The notes beneath the pieces are model-generated. The model was not told the DNA's origin. It ran no database searches and worked only from the letters and a program-made list of their open reading frames with translations. Positions 23,896-31,270 of a stretch of 34,949 nt of DNA are shown here, piece by piece. The translations under genes were made by a program, and so were the position numbers. Origin of the DNA: Desulfurococcaceae archaeon (GTDB lineage Archaea; Thermoproteota; Thermoprotei_A; Sulfolobales; NBVN01); assembly GCA_020833255.1 (NCBI GenBank), contig JAJHQR010000010.1, positions 1-34,949 on the forward strand. The letters are read 5' to 3'. The stretch's first letter is position 1. Every line of letters starts with the position of its first letter.

Positions 23896-25293
23896 GTGTC
23901 CGTTAGGTTAGCGGTAGTGCCTCTCTCAAGTTGTGATGGGTGTCAGTATAATCTCTTGAATGAGGAATTCCTAGATTTACTGAAGGGACTTAACGTCAAG
24001 CTAGTTTCCTGGCCTTTGCTAGGGCTGGGGGACGGCGCAGAAATGTACGATATAGCGTTAGTTGAGGGATCCGTAATGTCGAGCAGAGACTTGAAAACCC
24101 TTCTTGACGCGAGGAGGAAGTCAAGGGTCTTAGTAGCTATGGGTGCTTGCGCGTTGTTAGGGGGTGTTCAAGCGTGGTCAAGCAACTCGATTTCGAGGAA
24201 ATTGGTGAGTGAAGCAGGTTTTTCCAGACCCATAAATCATTACGTTAAGGTGGATCACTACGTTAGGGGGTGTCCGGTAAACGTAGGCGAGATGATTAAG
24301 TTATTGAAATCATTGATTAGTGGTGACTTAATTTACGTCGGTAGTAGGAGATTTAATTACGTCAGCAGGGATAGTTTCAAGATCAGCGGCTCGCTCCTTG
24401 AGATAGAGACTTCTAAGTGCGTTGTATGCGGTAGGTGTGTTGAGGTTTGCTCGCTGATAGGCGCTAGAGCACTAAACTACGTTTTTAAGGGAATACAGAC
24501 AAATATTTCCACACCATATCAAGAGTCTTTAGAGAGTGCTGGATGCGTTAATTGCGGGCTTTGCTTCGCTTACTGCCCGGTCGGGGCAGTAAGCCTTAAA
24601 ACGAGAACGGAGGATCTGCTAGATAAGATCCGTGAAGGATTTTTGAGAACAGCTTACGTAGAGCCTGAAGCGCTGGCGTCTCTCATGGAGTCAGATAATC
24701 TTGAGTTAGGGCAAGTGATTTCAGCTATTAAACAGATAGGGTTTACGAAGGTATTCATATACTCAAACCTTTGTGAGGCTAAAAACAGTGTTGGGGGTGA
24801 GGTCCTAGCAAGATCGCCCGTAGAATTCTCGATACTTAGTAAGCAGGTTCCTGAGCATAGTGTTTACTTACTCGCTCCAAGAATACCTCAGGACTCCATA
24901 TACATATCTCAATGCGTTTCGTGGAGGAATGTCGTGAACTCGTTAACCACGCGCGAGCTCCAATCACTCATAAGGGAGTTAGGTACGGAAGAATTAGATT
25001 CGGAAAGACCTGACGGCGTGGTAGGCTATGGGGAAGACATTATAGTGGTTAGCGAGCTTAAGGATGTGAGGAAAGCGTTATCGAATCCTGAGAAACCCTT
25101 CAGGAAGATAGTCTTTGAAGCGTGTCCGGGAGGCTGCCTCCTAGGTGGGGGGCAATCAATCAGCAAGTACAACGACTTAACCAAGGTGTTAGTAAGGAGG
25201 AGGGATATGCTTAAGAAAATCACGACCGGAAACCTCGTCTCTCAGGACGGGGAGAGGTCTGTTGTTAATTGCTTAACTAACCCAACTCTCTAA
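23896..25293 (+). CDS. Chimera: [NiFe] small-subunit N-terminus, 2x[4Fe-4S] ferredoxin, degenerate [FeFe]-hydrogenase domain
   Basis: 465 residues in three parts. Residues 1-140 are the flavodoxin-like half of a [NiFe] small subunit with proximal-cluster ligands C13 and C16 (SSCDGCQ), C85 (MGACA) and C126 (RGCPVN). Residues 170-235 are a two-cluster ferredoxin (C175/178/181/185 and C217/220/223/227). Residues 240-465 follow the [FeFe]-hydrogenase catalytic domain: a helix ending GFTKVFIYSN, a central SQC (C340) at the L2 position, SLTTRELQSLIRELGTEELD, then FEACPGGCLLGGGQ (C410, C414), which is the L3 motif. The L1 TSCCPAW motif is absent, so an H-cluster is very unlikely; one remaining [4Fe-4S] is possible. 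This gene supplies the small-subunit half missing from the gene at 21959. The start is GTG with GGTGA 7 nt upstream. Confidence 0.82.
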   Translation: MSVRLAVVPLSSCDGCQYNLLNEEFLDLLKGLNVKLVSWPLLGLGDGAEMYDIALVEGSVMSSRDLKTLLDARRKSRVLVAMGACALLGGVQAWSSNSISRKLVSEAGFSRPINHYVKVDHYVRGCPVNVGEMIKLLKSLISGDLIYVGSRRFNYVSRDSFKISGSLLEIETSKCVVCGRCVEVCSLIGARALNYVFKGIQTNISTPYQESLESAGCVNCGLCFAYCPVGAVSLKTRTEDLLDKIREGFLRTAYVEPEALASLMESDNLELGQVISAIKQIGFTKVFIYSNLCEAKNSVGGEVLARSPVEFSILSKQVPEHSVYLLAPRIPQDSIYISQCVSWRNVVNSLTTRELQSLIRELGTEELDSERPDGVVGYGEDIIVVSELKDVRKALSNPEKPFRKIVFEACPGGCLLGGGQSISKYNDLTKVLVRRRDMLKKITTGNLVSQDGERSVVNCLTNPTL

Positions 25294-26215
25294 GTGTTTT
25301 GAACCCTTTCTCCGTAAGCCTATATATGTACTTACCCCTAGAGTAGATCTTTTCAACATATCCTAACTCCCTAAGTCTTTCCAGCCTCCTCCAAACCACG
25401 GATTTGTTTAGTCCTGTTGCCTTACTCAAATCTGATAAAGTTGCTTCACCCATGCCTAAGGTTTTAAGAATCACTTTATCGCGTTCATCGAAACCGTACT
25501 CTAGCAGAGGCTCTATCTCAGGCGCTTTCTCAAGCCTCCTCTTCAAAATGAAGAACGCTAACAGAGCTACCGCCGCCGCGCCAGCTAAGGCAAGGATGAG
25601 TATGGTTGGGATTACTGCACCTCCAGAGGGTTGCGGACTTGTTTGAGGACCGGGGGCTCCTGTCGTGGTCGTTTCCGTGGGAGGGAGTAACAGGAAGCTT
25701 ACCTCGTAAGTACCTCCCTTATCGTAACTCAACACTATATAAAACTGCTTGCCTGACGAGTCGGTAACGGTGTTTACTCTTGGTGAGCCGTTAAAATAGA
25801 GGAGGGCTGAGTTAAGCGGCAGTATTACTTCAGCAGGACCTAACGGATTTATGACTGCGTTGACTTGAACCTCGTTAAGTACCACCCCTACCACAGCCTC
25901 ATACTCCACGGTCACGTTACTCAAGTATGTCGTGTTAACGATTATTTCCCCGCCTGGCTTCAAAACATAAGGTAGCGGCATCCCATTATCTGAGAAAACA
26001 GTTATTGACTCATTTACGTACCCTCTCTCAAGCCTTATCTCAACGAAATCCTTGCCAGTCACGTTATACACGATCCTTATATCGGCGTGCCCGTCAGGAT
26101 AGAGAATATATGTGCAGCTCACGCTATCAGAAGCTTGAGAAGCTAAACTCGTAAGTAACAGTAAACCAACTACTAACACACTCGTTAAGGTTAGGTAGCG
26201 TTCTCTCTCACTCAA
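25277..26215 (-). CDS. Membrane-anchored winged-helix transcription regulator
   Basis: The 312-residue protein has an N-terminal signal or anchor (LTSVLVVGLLLLTSLAS), an extracellular beta-rich region of about 170 residues and a Pro/Thr-rich linker. A membrane helix follows (ILILALAGAAAVALLAFFIL, near 206-226), then a cytoplasmic winged helix from about 240. The recognition part is TLSDLSKATGLNKSVVWRRL, with wing SRGKYIYRLTEKG. This extracellular-sensor plus cytoplasmic wHTH layout is common in archaea and suggests direct signal-to-DNA transduction. It converges on the hydrogenase operon with a 17-nt overlap. The start is TTG behind GAGGGG; an A+T-rich TATA (about 26255-26265) lies upstream. 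Ligand and targets are unknown. Confidence 0.78.
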   Translation of the reverse strand: MSERERYLTLTSVLVVGLLLLTSLASQASDSVSCTYILYPDGHADIRIVYNVTGKDFVEIRLERGYVNESITVFSDNGMPLPYVLKPGGEIIVNTTYLSNVTVEYEAVVGVVLNEVQVNAVINPLGPAEVILPLNSALLYFNGSPRVNTVTDSSGKQFYIVLSYDKGGTYEVSFLLLPPTETTTTGAPGPQTSPQPSGGAVIPTILILALAGAAAVALLAFFILKRRLEKAPEIEPLLEYGFDERDKVILKTLGMGEATLSDLSKATGLNKSVVWRRLERLRELGYVEKIYSRGKYIYRLTEKGFKTLRELG

Positions 26216-26301
26216 TAGTAACCCCTCACACCCTGAGAAATCTCAAGCAAGCAATTAAATATTTAAACGCTAAGTCATTAAATCAGTCAAAACGAGCAGA
26301 T

Positions 26302-26982
26302 TTAAAGTACCTTAGCTAGTTTGAGGAGATGTGATGGTGGGAGCAAGATTAGCAGGCCTTGAAGTCTCGGCGTATTAAAGCTCTCGTAAACCCTCCCGCA
26401 ATTACATACTTTGTCATGATTAGTTAAGAATTCCTCGAGAAACTCCTCAAACTTGCTAGGCGATTTTATGTATACGTAGCTAACTGCTAAGAAAACCAGG
26501 TATAAGTCCCAAGCCATGTGTTGTGTTTCCGCCTTAGGTATAGCTTGCTCCGCGTCTATCACATAAACCGAGCCATCATCACGTACTAGGAAATTAGTTA
26601 GTTTGACGTCTCCTAGCGCCCACCCCTCCTTGTGAATCTCTCCTAAAGTTTTACCTAGCTTATCCGCGTCAATATCCGTGTCTAACGCCCTGCCCTCCAC
26701 ATATTCGCGCAGCATTCTATGATTCTCTTTATCAACCTCAACTACCTTAGGAGTCTTAAAGAATTCCCACCCTCTGCTGAAGAAAGCGAGCTCCCTCTCC
26801 AACCTCTCAGCGGGGTCGTAAGTGAATGGGTAGACGAAGCTTAAGAAAGTACTTAAGGGGAACCACTTAAGAGACATTTCTTTAGCGAAGTTCTTCAGCA
26901 CGTACTTGACACCGGACTTCTCAATAACTTCAGACTGGGAAATCATCCTGTCTAGTAATGTGATGAGTCCTAGCCTACTCAA
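26302..26982 (-). CDS. Atypical protein kinase-like protein
   Basis: 226 residues with a reduced kinase core. VLKNF (residues 28-32) could supply the ATP lysine and RLERELAFF the helix-C glutamate. LREYVEGRALD resembles a hinge, WALGDVKLTNFLV is the catalytic loop (D with N five residues on) and VYVIDAEQA replaces DFG. The loop form and small size resemble Bud32/RIO and lipopolysaccharide-type kinases more than classical Ser/Thr kinases. No glycine-rich loop is evident. A Cys pair (CNCG) lies near the C-terminus. The start is TTG. It diverges from the membrane protein gene at 27049. Substrate is unknown. Confidence 0.65.
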   Translation of the reverse strand: MSRLGLITLLDRMISQSEVIEKSGVKYVLKNFAKEMSLKWFPLSTFLSFVYPFTYDPAERLERELAFFSRGWEFFKTPKVVEVDKENHRMLREYVEGRALDTDIDADKLGKTLGEIHKEGWALGDVKLTNFLVRDDGSVYVIDAEQAIPKAETQHMAWDLYLVFLAVSYVYIKSPSKFEEFLEEFLTNHDKVCNCGRVYESFNTPRLQGLLILLPPSHLLKLAKVL

Positions 26983-27048
26983 CCTTGATCAACCCACCTA
27001 AATTAGTAATTTATTAGCACGTAATTAAGTTTCCTTAGGGTGAGTGCA

Positions 27049-27774
27049 GTGGCTTACTACCAGAGCAGGAAGCAGCTTGTTTTCACACTCATATACTCTC
27101 AAGCACTTATCCTTAGCTTAGCTATCATAAACGTGTTCTACCCTCAATACTACCAGTACACTTTCGTAGTGTTCTTTATAGTAGCAATACTCTTTACGAG
27201 CTGGAGTGTGAGGAAATCAAGAATAGGCGGTAACGTGTCGCCGAGCGAGATAAGGACTGGCAGACTACTTTTTAAGGCTTCGAGGAATGACGTTCTAGAA
27301 CTCCAGAGCAAGGACGCGGAACTCGTTTCTGAGTTAAAGCCCATACTTAAAATCTCACTACTTAATTTAGTGATATTCCCGGCATTCTTGGTATGGTATT
27401 GGTGGTATTTCGACTTCATCAGGACTCTAGCTATAGAGGTAGCTGAGTACAGATTCTTAGCATATTTAATAGGTTATGAGGTCCCGTACGGTCTAGTCCA
27501 AGTAGTGAATCTCGCGGGGAGGAGAGCTGTCAAATCCTTTGTTCAAGTAGTTGCTGAATATGAGGTCTACGATAAGGGGATCGTGGGGACTGGAATCACC
27601 TTAAAATTCCCTCTGAAAGTAGATCAGTACAGGGTGGAACAAAACACGAAGAGAATGTACGTAGACCTAATCCAAACACCAAGTGGTGGCAGAACGTCCA
27701 TCAAGATTAGACTCTATACGAAAAACCCGGAAAGACTCAACGAGATATTGAGGAAGTACGCTTTAGCTACATAA
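27049..27774 (+). CDS. Archaeal membrane protein of unknown function (possibly DUF2208)
   Basis: About 241 residues: two adjacent N-terminal membrane helices (LVFTLIYSQALILSLAII and FVVFFIVAILFTSW). A charged cytoplasmic stretch follows, then a further hydrophobic region (ISLLNLVIFPAFLVWYWWYF and LAYLIGYEVPYGLVQVV), and a C-terminal soluble beta-rich domain of about 80 residues. The layout recalls the crenarchaeal DUF2208 family, but I am not certain. I prefer the GTG at 27049, which has GGTGA at proper spacing, over the GTG at 27040. Nothing points to a function. Confidence 0.65.
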   Translation: MAYYQSRKQLVFTLIYSQALILSLAIINVFYPQYYQYTFVVFFIVAILFTSWSVRKSRIGGNVSPSEIRTGRLLFKASRNDVLELQSKDAELVSELKPILKISLLNLVIFPAFLVWYWWYFDFIRTLAIEVAEYRFLAYLIGYEVPYGLVQVVNLAGRRAVKSFVQVVAEYEVYDKGIVGTGITLKFPLKVDQYRVEQNTKRMYVDLIQTPSGGRTSIKIRLYTKNPERLNEILRKYALAT

Positions 27775-27820
27775 AAGTTCTTAAGAAGATTAATTAGATC
27801 GCTAGGAAAGGTCTCTCAGA

Positions 27821-28135
27821 CTACTTTGTGGTGTTAGTGCGTGAGCTATCCAGGGATGATAGTAGAGCCAGGCCCTTATTGCTTAGCCTTACGTGCGTTC
27901 CCCTCTCCCTACTCTCTATCACGACTAACCCTACCTGAGCTAACAGCATTAAGTCATTCTCTAAGTCTTTAGAGTAAGGACCGAAAGAATATCTCACGAA
28001 ATCGTAACCGAATTTAAAACCTCTCTCGTTCTGTAACTTATAGACCGTTTTATGGAGTTCTAGTAAGCTACCCGTATTTTCCTGCTCCTTAATTATCCTC
28101 AGCAACCACAAGAGTGGCAACTTACTCTCCAACAT
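27821..28135 (-). CDS. Small winged-helix-like protein
   Basis: A 104-residue protein with LLWLLRIIKEQENTGSLLEL, then FKFGYDFVRYSFGPYSKDLENDL and a C-terminal recognition/wing pattern (LAQVGLVVIE, then THVRLSNKGLALL). The YSFGPYSKDLE element resembles the Y-GPYS pattern of DUF4065-type (Panacea) and related archaeal winged helices, which can act as antitoxins or transcription factors. It is a single gene with an ATG start. The 137-nt gap before it holds only A+T-rich promoter-like sequence. No partner toxin is adjacent. Confidence 0.6.
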   Translation of the reverse strand: MLESKLPLLWLLRIIKEQENTGSLLELHKTVYKLQNERGFKFGYDFVRYSFGPYSKDLENDLMLLAQVGLVVIESRERGTHVRLSNKGLALLSSLDSSRTNTTK

Positions 28136-28272
28136 TTTTACTCACATAACAATTCTGGCTTCACGATCATATAAAAGACTTCACCCGCTTAATAAATTAA
28201 TCCCTCGATGACGCGCTTCACAATAAAACACTGGGAGGTGGTGTTTAAAGATTTAATTGCTTGGCTGAATCC

Positions 28273-28806
28273 TTAGCCGTATGCTTCTTCGTTCACCCAC
28301 CGCATCAAAGCCATTAAAACGGATAGCTTGGTTAAGTAGGTTCTGTCTAGTAATCCCTTAGAAAGCAGGTGGATGACCCCCTCACGTTCACCTATATTCA
28401 CTATATTGTAAGTTTTAGCGACGGCTTCCTCTAATTCTTTAACTTCGTTATTTACGATTAGCCTCATCAGCTTATCCGGTACTTGAAATCCTGGTGAGAA
28501 GCCTATTGATTGACGCCCTCTCAAATCCCTAATCAAGGTTACTTGCACGTCGACGTACGTGTTGGGCATAACCTCTATTACCCCTGCTTCAACCCCTACG
28601 TAGAAATCGCAGTCTTTACGTGATAGCGAGGCGTGAACCCTCCCTAAAGCACCGTTAACGATCTCGTCAAGTCCTATAGGCTGTGGTGTTAGACTCGTGA
28701 ACTCTACGCTAATCAACTCCACGTCCTCGTTTTTGAAGACTTCCTTAAAAGCTTGTCTTATGCCCTCTAGTTTTGAGGGGTTCTTGGTGCCGGCGCAAAC
28801 TCTCAT
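28273..28806 (-). CDS. Inosine/xanthosine triphosphatase (DUF84 NTPase)
   Basis: This enzyme removes non-canonical purine nucleotides (ITP, XTP) from the pool. The 177 residues start with VCAGTKNPSKLEGIRQAF, the substrate-binding GTxNPxK motif. They continue with FYVGVEAGVIE near residue 70 and finish with GEREGVIHLLSKGLLDR, the diagnostic DUF84/YjjX pattern. Length is normal for the family. The ATG lies 17 nt after the PAC2 gene stop, so the two likely share a transcript. Confidence 0.88.
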   Translation of the reverse strand: MRVCAGTKNPSKLEGIRQAFKEVFKNEDVELISVEFTSLTPQPIGLDEIVNGALGRVHASLSRKDCDFYVGVEAGVIEVMPNTYVDVQVTLIRDLRGRQSIGFSPGFQVPDKLMRLIVNNEVKELEEAVAKTYNIVNIGEREGVIHLLSKGLLDRTYLTKLSVLMALMRWVNEEAYG

Positions 28807-28822
28807 AAAAACTTCCCGGATC

Positions 28823-29578
28823 TCACATTATTTCCCTGGATTCTCTCCTCTCAGCGCCCCTACCCATAAGCTTACTAACTTGTGAGAGTGCTGCCTTAAT
28901 CCTAGACTCAACTATCTCCGCCTGACTCAAAAGATCCTCAGTGGGGATCTTTATCTTCAGGTAGCTCTTAAGTAAGTCTACGACAGACTTAACAGCCCTG
29001 TAATCAACTTCGTTAAACTCCACTATAGTTGACCAAGTCTCGCCCAGCATGACGGCACTCCTAATGCCGTAGTAGGAAGCCCACCCAACTATTATTCCGT
29101 TAACCCCGGTTATGACCCCCTCCTCAAGAATATTGCCGCCTAGATTCCCTAACTCGTTTAATAACCCCTCATCGTTCCCGGCCACGAAGACTCTTCTTGA
29201 GTCGCTGTACTCAGGAACTACGTAGGCTGCGGTGGCTATGAGTGAGGCGGGACTACCCCTACTCACCACGTGATTCAGTAACTCAACACATATCTCGTGC
29301 TGCCCGTCCGGGTTCTGAGGCTGTGTCTCGCCAGTGAATATCAGAAAGTTATTAACCTCGTATAAGCGGCCCGTGAAGAGTGTTGAGATCCCTCTCCTGT
29401 TAACGACTAGCTGGGAAGGGAATGTCGTTGAGTAAAGCTCCGCGACTAAGTCACCGCCCATCCTCTCCAGAATATAGTTTACTGAGGCATAGCCAACCCT
29501 ACCCATGCCGGGCAAGCCTATGAGTAGGTGCTTACCCTCACTCTCATACTCCTTTAAAACCTTTATTTTCGTTACCAT
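28823..29578 (-). CDS. PAC2-family protein (proteasome assembly chaperone-like)
   Basis: 251 residues. The opening LLIGLPGMGRVGYASVNYIL is the PAC2 signature. A Rossmann-like alpha/beta domain follows, with FLIFTGETQPQNPDGQ, SLIATAAYVVPEYSDSR and EGVITGVNGIIVGWA. The C-terminus is a helical, coiled-coil-like tail. Archaeal PAC2 proteins are related to eukaryotic proteasome assembly chaperones, and some lineages may bind nucleotides; the role in archaea is mostly inferred. The start is ATG in a gene pair with the ITP/XTP phosphatase. Confidence 0.85.
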   Translation of the reverse strand: MVTKIKVLKEYESEGKHLLIGLPGMGRVGYASVNYILERMGGDLVAELYSTTFPSQLVVNRRGISTLFTGRLYEVNNFLIFTGETQPQNPDGQHEICVELLNHVVSRGSPASLIATAAYVVPEYSDSRRVFVAGNDEGLLNELGNLGGNILEEGVITGVNGIIVGWASYYGIRSAVMLGETWSTIVEFNEVDYRAVKSVVDLLKSYLKIKIPTEDLLSQAEIVESRIKAALSQVSKLMGRGAERRESREIM

Positions 29579-29624
29579 TTTACTACCTCTATTTCAAGTT
29601 GTTTTCTCAAATTATAAAGAACTT

Positions 29625-30350
29625 TCATGTCCTAACACACATGTTCCTCCTGCTCTCCACGTAAGCTCTCTGAGAGGAGATTATTTCCTTGGTAGCGCTC
29701 TCAGGATTTGTTGAGAGAGTTATCGCTCTCCCAACAACTTCCGCGTCTGCACCGTGGCAAATACCCTCACCGGGTTTCGCACCCATCCTTAATATGCCTG
29801 AAGCTAAAATCACGTGTCTCGCACCGAAACTCGACCTGATTTCCCTTATCATGAAACCCTTGCTAGCCGGTATTATCAGTCCTGAAGCGTCGGTTAGGTT
29901 GAGGACGTTCTTTACTAGGTGATATGATTGGTCGATGACTTCACCAGCCCCTTCGTGAGGTAAAGATACCTGTAGGAAGAGCTCCATCTCCAGATCCTTA
30001 ACTCTTGATGAGAGAGGCTCTAAAGCCCCCTTATACCCTATGAAAGCGTGGGATACGACGCCTTGGAAACCGGCCTCGGACAACTCCTCAACTACAGGCA
30101 ACATAACGTCAGCTATGTCAGCTAGCTTCAAGTCGGCGATGAAGTAGTACTTGTCTTTACGCCTGCTAATTAAGTTGCTTATGTTCTTAAGACCATACCT
30201 GAGCACGTAAGGGAGGCCGATCTTTATGCCTGACACGTAGTTATACACTCTGTCGAGCAACATATCTAACCCGATCAGGTCTGGTGGCGGGTAATTCACG
30301 GCAAGCACTATGGTCCTCTCACTATCCCTCAACATCCTGTGAGCAGACAA
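29625..30350 (-). CDS. pyrF: Orotidine-5'-phosphate decarboxylase
   Basis: Catalyses the last step of UMP synthesis. In the 241-residue barrel, the catalytic tetrad region is FIADLKLADIADV (D73, K75, D78), preceded by GIKIGLPYVL with its substrate lysine. The phosphate-gripper end reads GADAEVVGRAIT. The first strand is VLAVNYPP, with Asn where most family members have Asp. The start is TTG at 30350; the ATG five codons later (MLRDSERT) has a CAGG just before it and may be the true start. No other pyrimidine genes are adjacent. Confidence 0.87.
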   Translation of the reverse strand: MSAHRMLRDSERTIVLAVNYPPPDLIGLDMLLDRVYNYVSGIKIGLPYVLRYGLKNISNLISRRKDKYYFIADLKLADIADVMLPVVEELSEAGFQGVVSHAFIGYKGALEPLSSRVKDLEMELFLQVSLPHEGAGEVIDQSYHLVKNVLNLTDASGLIIPASKGFMIREIRSSFGARHVILASGILRMGAKPGEGICHGADAEVVGRAITLSTNPESATKEIISSQRAYVESRRNMCVRT

Positions 30351-30407
30351 CGTCGCACACCAACATATTTTCTAACCACACTTAAAAACACTTCTCAGTA
30401 GCGAGTG

Positions 30408-30545
30408 TTTATGCAGATGGTGGTTCGTTTGTTTGATCCCCGCCATCTGCTTCTCAACGGTCTCCCCGAGCCCCCTCACCGCAGTGACTCCCCTCTAGTC
30501 GCCTAGGGTTCACAGCCTCTACGGATCTCGGAAACCCGGGGTCAC
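30408..30545 (+). ncRNA. GC-rich, hairpin-rich segment, candidate non-coding RNA or element remnant
   Basis: An 11-bp hairpin (30413-30423 with 30440-30450, one G-U pair) is followed by pairings between CCGAG and CTCGG and around a CTAG-TCGC-CTAG hairpin near 30490-30510. Outer CCCC/GGGG runs close the region. A TATA-like ACTTAAAAAC about 25 nt before the first hairpin would allow + strand transcription, but the same A+T block may serve pyrF on the other strand. No tRNA, SRP or RNase P signature is recognised. Some reverse-strand codons read like transposase C-termini, so a dead insertion element is the alternative. Confidence 0.3.
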
Positions 30546-30611
30546 CAATAAATGTTGCAAATGATTATGAAGACCGAAACAGCCTCACTCCTTATCCTGC
30601 TCTCTGAAGCG

Positions 30612-30631
30612 GGTCAGAAAGCTTCATTGAT
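30612..30631 (+). repeat. Short repeat shared with the edge of insertion remnant B
   Basis: This 20-mer (GGTCAGAAAGCTTCATTGAT) matches the reverse strand of 3014-3033 at 18 of 20 positions, and GGTCAGAAA also ends copy A near 31114. It may be the last piece of a third decayed right end. It can also form a 6-bp hairpin with the bases just before it (TGAAGC/GCTTCA). Confidence 0.35.
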
Positions 30632-30775
30632 GCCCCTCCCCCGCCTACAACTACTCATCAAGTTCTCGCAAGCTCCTCACACACCGCTCACCACATAGGG
30701 ATTAATAAACTTCAGACTCTCAAAACCAAATAACATCAAATTCACAAAACATTACAACCGAAAGCCTCGTCATTT

Positions 30776-30967
30776 ATGGCAGGTATGGAGGGGAGAGCTT
30801 ATAAATTTCTCGATTTAGTTTTCTTGATGATGTTGTTTGTGATGTGTGTGGGTCTCGGGGGCTACTCTCTAGCGATGCACGTTAGAAACGCTGGACACAT
30901 TGGACTAAACGTCTATGCCCTCGAGGAGATGATAGGTAGTCTACGCATAACCCCCGAGTCTCGATGA
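30776..30967 (+). CDS. Doubtful small membrane protein ORF
   Basis: A 63-residue frame with one strongly hydrophobic helix (FLDLVFLMMLFVMCVGLGGY, residues 12-31). No clear ribosome site precedes it; a TTATAAATTT inside the frame at about 30799 looks more like a promoter element. It lies in a degenerate patch directly before copy A of the insertion remnant, so it could be a chance frame in decayed sequence. Confidence 0.25.
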   Translation: MAGMEGRAYKFLDLVFLMMLFVMCVGLGGYSLAMHVRNAGHIGLNVYALEEMIGSLRITPESR

Positions 30968-31002
30968 ACCAGCTAGTGGGGGCTCTGGCTGACTAGAGAT
31001 AA

Positions 31003-31125
31003 GGGGTAACGGGCCGGAGACCCGACCCCGGGACTAAACCCTCAGAAGAAGGGAAATGCAGCCCCCAAACCAATGAACCGCCTGAAGGGAACCCACCCTT
31101 CAGAACGGGGAGGAGGTCAGAAACT
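31003..31125 (+). mobile_element. Right end of a TnpB-type (IS200/IS605-like) element, copy A
   Basis: A GC-rich block with GGAGACCCG, CCGGGACT, AACCCTCA, a CTGAAGGG/CCCTTCAG hairpin (8 bp, 6-nt loop) and the end GGGGAGGAGGTCAG. It shares the order of its blocks with the reverse strand of 3028-3145. It is open in one frame from 31003, reading GRRPDPGTKPSEEGKCSPQ, which looks like the low-complexity C-terminus of archaeal TnpB proteins, but no RuvC-like coding precedes it. In intact elements this part doubles as the guide (omegaRNA) scaffold. The family call is an inference from the pattern. Confidence 0.55.
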
Positions 31126-31270
31126 TATATGGGATCTGAAACAGTGGTCAAAGACGTTGTCCTTACTTAAATGGGTTTTAACTTTAGCAAAAATATTTTT
31201 AACTCTAACCAAGAATATTAATAGGTGATGAAGGTTACCTACAACGCATGCGTCAATCACTACCAGTTTA

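Noticed and set aside
28697-28885. Forward-strand frame across the ITP/XTP phosphatase and PAC2 boundary
   Set aside because: Antisense to two confident genes and lacking any family match.
30351-31270. Possible CRISPR array in the gene-poor patch
   Set aside because: No direct repeats with regular spacing are seen here or elsewhere in the window, and no cas genes are present.
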